From NCBI GenBank assembly GCA_001689495.1, contig LUJS01000023.1, positions 62,001 through 126,000 of the forward strand: a DNA stretch of 64,000 nucleotides. The letters are read 5' to 3'. A program made the translations under genes and the position numbers. Below, in pieces: positions 58,167 through 64,000 of this stretch (positions are counted from its first letter, which is position 1; each line of letters opens with the position of its first letter). A model generated the notes under the pieces. That model had not been told where the DNA came from. It was given only the letters and a program-made list of their open reading frames with translations, and made no database searches. The stretch is from Bacteroidales bacterium M8 (GTDB taxonomy: Bacteria > Bacteroidota > Bacteroidia > Bacteroidales > Muribaculaceae).

Positions 58167-59972
58167 ATGAACAATATCCTTACGCTCCTCACAGCCGGCC
58201 ATGCCGCGGCACATCCCGATGCTCCCGCACTCGCCGCGCCCGACGGAGACGGAAAATGGCATGACATATCGTGGCGCGAGTTCGACCGCGACGTGTGCCG
58301 CGCCGCACGCGCGCTGGCACGTCTCGGCGTGGGCCGTCAGGACTGCGTGGCCACATTCTCGGCCAACAGGCCCGAAAACCTCGTCACCGACTTCGCCCTC
58401 TATCGCCTCAGGGCCGTGTCGGTGTCCATCTATGCCACGTCATCGCCCGAACAGGTCACATATATAGTAGACGACGCCAAGTGCGAGATACTCTTTGCCG
58501 GAAACGCCACCCAGTATCACCACGCCCGCACCGTGCAGCGCATGCTGCCCGGACTGCGCACCATCGTGGTGATTAAGCCCATCAAGCTCGACGACGACGA
58601 CAAGACCTCGATGCTCTGGAGCGACTTCATCCGTCTGGGCGATGATGCCGGCAAGGAGATCGAGGACAAGGTCGAGGCGCTCACCGCCGCCGCCGAGCCC
58701 GACGACATAGCCACGCTGGTCTATACCTCGGGCACCACCGGCGAGCCCAAGGGCGCCATACTGACCCACCACAACTATACCGCCGCCCTCGAGGCCCACA
58801 AGGAGCGCCTGACCATGGTGACGCCCGCCGACGTTTCGATGGCCTTCCTGCCCCTGAGCCATATCTTCGAGAAGGGATTCACCTACTTCTGCCTCGTCGT
58901 CGGCGCCAAGGTGGCCGTCAACCGCGACCCGCACGTCATTCAGGATACCATCAAGCAGGTGCGCCCGACATGCATGTGCGCCGTGCCCCGATTCTGGGAA
59001 AAGGTCTATACCGCCGTTCAGGAGAAGATCTCGACGATGGGCGTGGTGCAGCGCTCGATGATACGTCTGGCCCTGCGCGTGGGCCACAAGCGCAACATAG
59101 ACTACGTGCGTCAGGGGCGCCCGGTGCCCGCGATGCTCGAGACGGCATACAAGTTCTTTGACGCCAAGGTGTTTGCCCAGCTGCGTGGCGCCATCGGCAT
59201 CGACAATCCCAACATCTTCCCCACCGCCGGCGCGCCGGTGTCCGACACGCTGGTCGAGTTCTTCCACTCGTGCGGGCTCTTCATCATGGTGGGCTACGGC
59301 CTGTCCGAGACCACGGCCACGGTGACCTGTTTCCCCGTGCCCGGCTATGAGATAGGCTCGGTGGGCACCACGCTGTCCGGCGTGCACGTGCGCATAGGCG
59401 AGAACTCGGAGGTCGAGGTCAAGGGCCCGACCATCATGCGAGGATACTACAACAAGCCTGATGCCACGGAGGCCGCCTTCACCGAGGACGGCTGGTTCCG
59501 CACCGGCGATGCCGGATACATCGACACCCACGGCGCGCTGTTCCTGACAGACCGCATCAAGGACCTCTTCAAGACCTCTAACGGCAAGTACATAGCCCCG
59601 CAGGCCATCGAGGCCCGTCTGGGCACCGACAAGTTCATCGAGCAGGTGGCCGTCATCGGCGACAACCGCAAGTTTGTCTCGGCCCTGATCGTGCCCAACT
59701 ACGAGGCCATCCGCGTGTGGGCCGACGAGAAGCATGTGGCCGGAGCCTCGACCCCGGCCGAGATCGCCGTGTCGCCCGAGGTGCACAAGATGATGGAGGA
59801 GAGGCTCGAGAAACTGCAGCGCGGACTGGCCGCGTTCGAGAAGATCAAGCGCTTCACCCTGATGCCCAAGGAATTCACCATGGAGTCGGGCGAGCTGACC
59901 AACACCCTCAAGCTGAAGCGCCGCGTCATCGCCGAGCGCTATGCCGGCGTGATCGAGAAAATGTATCAATAA
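58167..59972 (+). CDS. Long-chain fatty-acid--CoA ligase (AMP-forming)
   Basis: This adenylate-forming enzyme activates fatty acids to acyl-CoA through an acyl-AMP intermediate. The 601-residue protein has the AMP-binding signature YTSGTTGEPKGAILTH near residue 190, the conserved MVGYGLSETTATVT, the hinge region GWFRTGDAGYIDTHGALFLT, and DRIKDLFKTSNGKYIAPQ with the C-terminal catalytic lysine region after it. It resembles the long-chain FadD15/FACS subgroup by length and the extended linker. It is followed by asd after 30 bases and may be co-transcribed with it, though the two have no obvious metabolic link. Confidence 0.94.
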   Translation: MNNILTLLTAGHAAAHPDAPALAAPDGDGKWHDISWREFDRDVCRAARALARLGVGRQDCVATFSANRPENLVTDFALYRLRAVSVSIYATSSPEQVTYIVDDAKCEILFAGNATQYHHARTVQRMLPGLRTIVVIKPIKLDDDDKTSMLWSDFIRLGDDAGKEIEDKVEALTAAAEPDDIATLVYTSGTTGEPKGAILTHHNYTAALEAHKERLTMVTPADVSMAFLPLSHIFEKGFTYFCLVVGAKVAVNRDPHVIQDTIKQVRPTCMCAVPRFWEKVYTAVQEKISTMGVVQRSMIRLALRVGHKRNIDYVRQGRPVPAMLETAYKFFDAKVFAQLRGAIGIDNPNIFPTAGAPVSDTLVEFFHSCGLFIMVGYGLSETTATVTCFPVPGYEIGSVGTTLSGVHVRIGENSEVEVKGPTIMRGYYNKPDATEAAFTEDGWFRTGDAGYIDTHGALFLTDRIKDLFKTSNGKYIAPQAIEARLGTDKFIEQVAVIGDNRKFVSALIVPNYEAIRVWADEKHVAGASTPAEIAVSPEVHKMMEERLEKLQRGLAAFEKIKRFTLMPKEFTMESGELTNTLKLKRRVIAERYAGVIEKMYQ

Positions 59973-60002
59973 ACCATAACCCAACCAATAGGTATATAGA
60001 AT

Positions 60003-61013
60003 ATGAAAGTAGCGATTGTAGGCGTCAGTGGCGCCGTAGGACAGGAATTCCTCAGAGTGCTCGACGAGCAGAATTTCCCCCTCGACGAGCTTGTGCTTTT
60101 CGGGTCAGAGCGTTCGGCCGGACGCAAGTACACATGGCGCGGCCGCGAATATACCGTGCAGTTGCTGCGCGAGGACCCCTCGGACTTCGAGGGCGTTGAC
60201 TTTGCGTTCACCTCGGCCGGTGCCGGAGTGTCCAAGAAGTTCGCCCCCGTCATCACCGCCCGCGGCGCCGTGATGATAGACAACTCGTCGGCCTTCCGCA
60301 TGGACGAGGACGTGCCTCTGGTCGTGCCCGAGGTCAACGGCGACGACGCCTTCAACGCACCCCACGGCATCATCGCCAACCCCAACTGCACCACCATCAT
60401 CATGGTCGTGGCCCTGAAGCCCATCATGGACCTGTCGCCCATCAAGCGCGTTCACGTGGCCACGTATCAGGCTGCCAGCGGCGCCGGAGCATCGGCAATG
60501 GACGAGCTGGTCAAGCAGTATGCCGAGCTGGCCGAGGGCAAGACCCCGACCGTCGAGAAGTTTGCCTATCAGCTGGCCTACAACCTCATACCCAACATCG
60601 ACGTCTTCACCGACAACGACTATACCAAGGAGGAGATGAAGATGTTCAACGAGACCCGCAAGATCATGCACGCTCCCGGGCTGAGCGTCAGCGCCACCTG
60701 CGTGCGCGTGCCCGTGGTGAGGGCTCACAGCGAGTCCGTGTGGGTCGAGACTGAGCGTCCGCTCGACATCGCCGAGGTGCGCGAGGCATTCGCCAAGGCC
60801 GAGGGTCTGGTCGTGGTCGACGAGCCCGCCGCCAAGAAGTATCCCATGCCGCTCGACGCCGCCGGCACCGACCCCGTCTACGTGGGCCGTCTGCGCAAGG
60901 ACCTCGCCGACCCCAACGGCGTGACGTTCTGGCTTGTAGGCGATCAGATCAAGAAGGGTGCCGCCCTCAACGCCGTGCAGATTGCACAATACATGATCAA
61001 GCACAAGAAATGA
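60003..61013 (+). CDS. asd: Aspartate-semialdehyde dehydrogenase
   Basis: Asd reduces aspartyl phosphate to aspartate semialdehyde, the branch point to lysine, diaminopimelate, threonine and methionine. The NADP-binding loop is VAIVGVSGAVGQEFLRVL. The catalytic Cys129 lies in ANPNCTTIIMV, and the substrate-binding TYQAASGAGASAMDEL follows. The C-terminal part with ATCVRVPVVRAHSESVWVE is normal. The 336-residue length is standard. Products feed the meso-DAP used by MurE at 17 kb. A terminator flanked by short repeats follows. Confidence 0.97.
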   Translation: MKVAIVGVSGAVGQEFLRVLDEQNFPLDELVLFGSERSAGRKYTWRGREYTVQLLREDPSDFEGVDFAFTSAGAGVSKKFAPVITARGAVMIDNSSAFRMDEDVPLVVPEVNGDDAFNAPHGIIANPNCTTIIMVVALKPIMDLSPIKRVHVATYQAASGAGASAMDELVKQYAELAEGKTPTVEKFAYQLAYNLIPNIDVFTDNDYTKEEMKMFNETRKIMHAPGLSVSATCVRVPVVRAHSESVWVETERPLDIAEVREAFAKAEGLVVVDEPAAKKYPMPLDAAGTDPVYVGRLRKDLADPNGVTFWLVGDQIKKGAALNAVQIAQYMIKHKK

Positions 61014-61017
61014 TACT

Positions 61018-61150
61018 CAATGCATAATTCATAATGCACAGTGCTCAATGCACAATGCATAATGCATAATGACCGGGACGGGCTTCAGGCTCTGTCCCGG
61101 TTTTCGTTTAGGCGGATTTATGCATTGTGAATTATGAATTGAGCATTACA
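61018..61150. repeat. ATGCATAAT-type repeats in inverted arrangement around a terminator
   Basis: Left part (61018-61071) has repeated units such as AATGCATAATTCATAATGCA. The right part (about 61118-61150) has the inverse complement type (ATGCATTGTGAATTATGAAT). Between them is the asd terminator. The unit differs from the two other repeat families in the window. Confidence 0.85.
61072..61105 (+). terminator. Terminator after asd
   Basis: ACCGGGAC at 61072-61079 pairs with GTCCCGGT at 61094-61101, followed by TTTCG. Confidence 0.85.
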
Positions 61151-61173
61151 ATAAGTAATTTGAAAAGGATTTT

Positions 61174-61204
61174 TTTGTGAAACGACAGAAAATAGCTATC
61201 TTTG
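61174..61204 (+). promoter_or_regulatory. psd promoter (TTTG, 19 bases, TATCTTTG)
   Basis: TTTG at 61174-61177 is followed after 19 bases by TATCTTTG at 61197-61204. The leader to the psd ATG at 61265 is about 54 bases. Confidence 0.85.
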
Positions 61205-61264
61205 CACATTTAAAACTGCAAACTTACCCTTGCATCAAGGCGTACATACCCCGATAAGGCCAAA

Positions 61265-61930
61265 ATGAGAGTAAAGATTCACCGCGAAGGAACCAACATC
61301 CTGCTGGTATTGTTGCTGATAATGATTGTCATCAATCTGTCGGCATGGATGTTCATTCGCCCTGCCGTGATACCTATCGTGTTCTCGAGCATATCGGGCG
61401 TGCTGTACCTGCTGGTGGTCAACTTCTTCCGCTCGCCGCGCCGCACCTTCAGGGGCGACCGCGAGAGGGTGGTGGTATCGAGCGTTGACGGCACCGTGGT
61501 GGCCCTCGAGGAGGTGTTCGAGCCCGAGGTGCTGCGCCGCAAGGTGAGGATGCTGTCGGTGTTCATGTCCGTGCTCAACGTGCATGCCAACTGGTTTCCG
61601 GTCGACGGCGAGGTGCTTATGGTGCGCCATCATAAGGGGCGTTTCCTGAGTGCCTACCTGCCCAAGGCAAGCATCGAGAACGAGCGGTCGACGGTGTTGA
61701 TACGCGCCGTCAACGGACAGGAGATACTGATGCGCCAGATTGCCGGAGCCGTGGCACGCCGCATCGTCACCTATGCCGCTCCGGGCGAGCCCGCCGACAT
61801 CGAGGACCACATGGGTTTCATCAAGTTCGGCTCGAGGGTCGACATATATCTGCCGCTCGACGCCGAGATATTCGTCAAGCTCGGCGACAAGACCATTGGC
61901 GGTGTCACCACCGTGGCGCGCCTCAGGTAA
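61265..61930 (+). CDS. psd: Phosphatidylserine decarboxylase, short type
   Basis: Psd converts phosphatidylserine to phosphatidylethanolamine. It is a pyruvoyl enzyme that cleaves itself; the Gly189-Ser190 pair in IKFGSRVDIYLP is the expected processing site, giving a large beta chain and a small alpha chain of about 32 residues. The N terminus has a hydrophobic hairpin (ILLVLLLIMIVINLSAWMFI) for membrane attachment. The 221-residue length fits the short (PSD-A) family of Bacteroidota and alpha-proteobacteria. The next gene is pssA, so the two steps to phosphatidylethanolamine are encoded together, though in reverse order of reaction. Confidence 0.96.
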   Translation: MRVKIHREGTNILLVLLLIMIVINLSAWMFIRPAVIPIVFSSISGVLYLLVVNFFRSPRRTFRGDRERVVVSSVDGTVVALEEVFEPEVLRRKVRMLSVFMSVLNVHANWFPVDGEVLMVRHHKGRFLSAYLPKASIENERSTVLIRAVNGQEILMRQIAGAVARRIVTYAAPGEPADIEDHMGFIKFGSRVDIYLPLDAEIFVKLGDKTIGGVTTVARLR

Positions 61931-61947
61931 ACTAAAAACTGCCCGCA

Positions 61948-62673
61948 ATGAAAAGCATCACTTCATATATCCCCAACACGATCACCTGTCTCAACCTGCT
62001 CAGCGGCTCGATGGCGGTGATAATGGCTCTCAACCCCGAGATGTCGGTCTGGGGACTGGCGGCCCAGACATGGGCCTTCATATTCATCGGCGCCGCCACC
62101 GTCTTTGACTTCTGGGACGGATTCTCGGCACGGTTGCTCAAGGCTTATTCGCCCATGGGCAAGGAGCTTGACTCGCTCAGCGATCTGGTCAGTTTCGGTC
62201 TGGCCCCCTCGATGCTGGTGCTCTCGCTGATGCTGTCGTGCGCGGCGTCCAAGTGGGTCGCCCTCTTCGCGTTGCTGATAGTGGTCTGCGGCGCCCTCAG
62301 ACTGGCAAAATTCAATGTCGATACACGCCAGACCACCTCGTTTGTCGGTCTGCCCATCCCCGCCAACGCCATATTCTGGATCGGAGCCCTGAGCTGGATC
62401 AACGTCCACGGCTATCCCGGCGACGTGGTGATGTGCGTGCTCATAGCGGCGCTGTCGCTGCTGATGGTGAGCGAGATAAAGATGTTCTCGCTCAAGTTTC
62501 AGACATGGGGCGTGCGCGAGAACGTGCGCCGCTATGTCATAATGCTCGCCGCGGTGCTCTTCGTGATCACCGACGGTGTCGCCGGCCTCGCATGGACCAT
62601 CGTGCTCTATGTGCTCATATCGCTGCTGGGCAAGCGCACCGACCCCGATGCGCCTCAGGACGGCGAGAAATAA
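61948..62673 (+). CDS. pssA: CDP-diacylglycerol--serine O-phosphatidyltransferase
   Basis: PssA makes phosphatidylserine from CDP-diacylglycerol and serine. The CDP-alcohol phosphatidyltransferase signature is intact: DGFSARLLKAYSPMGKELDS followed by LSD (the DG...AR...G...D...D pattern). The 241-residue protein has about seven membrane segments. It starts 17 bases after psd and feeds its product to that enzyme. Gene order psd-pssA is common in Bacteroidota. Confidence 0.96.
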   Translation: MKSITSYIPNTITCLNLLSGSMAVIMALNPEMSVWGLAAQTWAFIFIGAATVFDFWDGFSARLLKAYSPMGKELDSLSDLVSFGLAPSMLVLSLMLSCAASKWVALFALLIVVCGALRLAKFNVDTRQTTSFVGLPIPANAIFWIGALSWINVHGYPGDVVMCVLIAALSLLMVSEIKMFSLKFQTWGVRENVRRYVIMLAAVLFVITDGVAGLAWTIVLYVLISLLGKRTDPDAPQDGEK

Positions 62674-62718
62674 TCCCTTCTCATACAACATTCGCCGCAT
62701 GGACGGCGTTTTCACTGC

Positions 62719-63102
62719 ATGGTAACACTTATCGCCTCAATACTCATAGTCTATGTGTTCTGGCTTGTGATCAAACCGTGGATGGCACGCTATGCCCGCC
62801 GCAAGATGGAGCAGCGCGTGCGCGACATGTTCCGCGACCAGTTCGGCGTGGACATGGATCCCGGCCACGGAGAGGACCACAGCTCTGACACACGATCATA
62901 CAACCCCTTCGAATCGTTTTTCGGACGTCGCGCGGACGACGGTGACGCCGGCCGACGCCGCGACGGCAAGAAGATACCCCGCGACATGGGCGAATATGTC
63001 GAGTTTGTCGAGATAGACATCCCGATGCCGCCCCCCGCCCCCTCGGGCTACACCCCGCGCGAGCCGCAGGTCTCTGACGCCGAGTGGGAAGAGGTTTCGT
63101 GA
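62719..63102 (+). CDS. DUF4834 family membrane-anchored protein
   Basis: The 127-residue protein has one N-terminal membrane segment (LIASILIVYVFWLVIKPW), a basic amphipathic helix (RYARRKMEQRVRDMF) and a long acidic, proline-rich, probably disordered tail (MPPPAPSGYTPREPQVSD, ending EWEEVS). The pattern matches the Bacteroidota-specific DUF4834 family as I know it. Function is unknown. It follows pssA by 45 bases and precedes porT. Confidence 0.75.
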   Translation: MVTLIASILIVYVFWLVIKPWMARYARRKMEQRVRDMFRDQFGVDMDPGHGEDHSSDTRSYNPFESFFGRRADDGDAGRRRDGKKIPRDMGEYVEFVEIDIPMPPPAPSGYTPREPQVSDAEWEEVS

Positions 63103-63165
63103 TATTTGGATGTCGCGAATCGACAATCGCGCAATATTCAGGGCCGGTTTTGCGTTAATTCTCTG

Positions 63166-63897
63166 ATGAACCGGCTTTCCTTATCACATATACGTCTGTT
63201 CCTGGTCATGGTGTCTGTCGCCGTGGCCTCGGGCGTCATGGCCCAGAGCTTCAACGACAAGCTGCTCAATCGCCCCTATGCCGACATGCGGCGCTGGCAT
63301 CTGGGATTCTCGGTGGGCGTGCACACTCAGGACTTCAACTTCACGCACAACGGCCTTGTCACCGAAAACGGCGAGCAGTGGTTCATGGAACAGCCGTCGT
63401 TCTCGCCCGGATTCTGCGTCAACGGACTGATAGACTACAGGCTGAATCATCTGTTCAACCTGCGCTTCACGCCGGGCATGTATTTCGGCAACCGCGACGT
63501 GACCATGCGCGAGTATGAGAGCGGTGCCGAGCTGAGACAGAACGTCAAGTCGGCATACGTCGTGCTGCCGGTCGACCTCAAGTTCTCGGGCCTGCGCCTG
63601 CGCAACTCGCGCCCCTATCTCACCGCCGGCGTCATGCCCGCCATCAACGTCACCGCCAAGAAGGGCGACTATCTGCGCGTCAAGCCGATGGAGATATATC
63701 TGACCGCCGGATTCGGCTGCGACTTCTATCTGCCTTATTTCAAGTTCATACCCGAGGTCAAGTTCTGTTTCGGCCTCACCGATGTCATCGAACACAACCG
63801 CCCCGACCTCGAGGACGAGCCCGACATGCTCAAGATAACACACTCGCTCAAGAAGGCCGTGTCGCGCATGGTGGTGTTCACCTTCTATTTCGAATAA
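63166..63897 (+). CDS. porT: PorT-family outer-membrane beta-barrel protein
   Basis: PorT is an outer-membrane component linked to the type IX secretion system. The 243-residue protein has a signal peptide (LFLVMVSVAVASGVMAQ), then a beta-barrel pattern of alternating hydrophobic strands with WHLGFSVGVHTQDFNF near the start, LRFTPGMYFGNRDV in the middle, and a C-terminal strand ending FTFYFE with a terminal-type aromatic residue. I chose ATG 63166, which gives a clean signal peptide; the frame opens earlier at 63106. The next gene looks like PorP/SprF, another type IX component, which supports the call. Confidence 0.85.
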   Translation: MNRLSLSHIRLFLVMVSVAVASGVMAQSFNDKLLNRPYADMRRWHLGFSVGVHTQDFNFTHNGLVTENGEQWFMEQPSFSPGFCVNGLIDYRLNHLFNLRFTPGMYFGNRDVTMREYESGAELRQNVKSAYVVLPVDLKFSGLRLRNSRPYLTAGVMPAINVTAKKGDYLRVKPMEIYLTAGFGCDFYLPYFKFIPEVKFCFGLTDVIEHNRPDLEDEPDMLKITHSLKKAVSRMVVFTFYFE

Positions 63898-64000
63898 ATG
63901 AGAATCTGTCTTCGTCTCCTGATGCCGGTCATCTGCCTGCTGGCCGCGGTCCCCGCTCTGCGCGCTCAGGGCGACGCCATGCTCACGCACTATTGGGTGG
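63898..64000 (+). CDS. PorP/SprF-family type IX secretion membrane protein (5' end only)
   Basis: The frame starts with ATG 63898, directly after the porT stop (one base between), and leaves the window. The 34 visible codons give a signal peptide (LLMPVICLLAAVPALRAQ) followed by GDAMLTHYWV. The QxDAMxTHYW start is characteristic of Bacteroidales PorP/SprF proteins, which work with PorE and gliding/secretion machinery. Too little is visible for certainty. Confidence 0.6.
   Translation, partial: MRICLRLLMPVICLLAAVPALRAQGDAMLTHYWV

Overview
The window looks like a chromosome segment of a Bacteroidota bacterium, order Bacteroidales. A gut Muribaculaceae-like organism is my best guess, an inference from gene content and high GC rather than a database result. 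Supporting signs are the many exact or near copies of the Bacteroidota promoter (TTTG, 18-20 bases, TAnnTTTG), the absence of strong Shine-Dalgarno sites, type IX secretion proteins (PorT, PorP/SprF), a DUF4834 protein and a TRL-like lipoprotein. No rRNA gene, CRISPR array, integrase or complete prophage is visible.

Layout. 1-6.4 kb (minus strand): the 5' part of recQ, recJ, a structured RNA candidate, an mscS channel, an AT-rich four-helix-bundle gene lying exactly between two inverted heptamer arrays, and a clostripain-family lipoprotein peptidase whose last codons run into one array. 6.5-21.9 kb (minus): the division and cell-wall (dcw) cluster rsmH-ftsL-ftsI-murE-mraY-murD-ftsW-murG-murC-ftsQ-ftsA-ftsZ, with its own consensus promoter and no mraZ. 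22.2-25.5 kb (plus): an aspartate:alanine antiporter with aspartate 4-decarboxylase. 25.7-29.9 kb: a large beta-rich protein of unknown function overlapping an intact phage-type terminase large subunit, with no other phage gene. 30.1-35.4 kb: six exported proteins, including an LPP20-like protein, a DUF4384 protein, a TRL-like lipoprotein, a caspase-fold protease and a transglutaminase-like protein.

35.6-49.2 kb: the information-processing block tRNA-Thr, Tyr, Gly, Thr, tuf, tRNA-Trp, secE, nusG, rplK-A-J-L, rpoB, rpoC. 49.5-52.6 kb: a small secreted protein, a 33-residue small ORF with its own promoter, and a hipB-hipA type kinase pair. 52.6-56.9 kb (minus): an overlapping operon lrp-like, glycoside hydrolase family 2, SH3-like exported protein, purU. 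57.1-64 kb (plus): KDPG/KHG aldolase, acyl-CoA ligase, aspartate-semialdehyde dehydrogenase, phosphatidylserine decarboxylase and synthase (the two steps to phosphatidylethanolamine), DUF4834, PorT and the start of a PorP/SprF protein.

The most interesting points are the orphan terminase pair, the secreted caspase/transglutaminase locus, the repeat-bounded four-helix-bundle gene, and three families of short intergenic repeats. Many long reading frames antisense to real genes are by-products of high GC and are left out.
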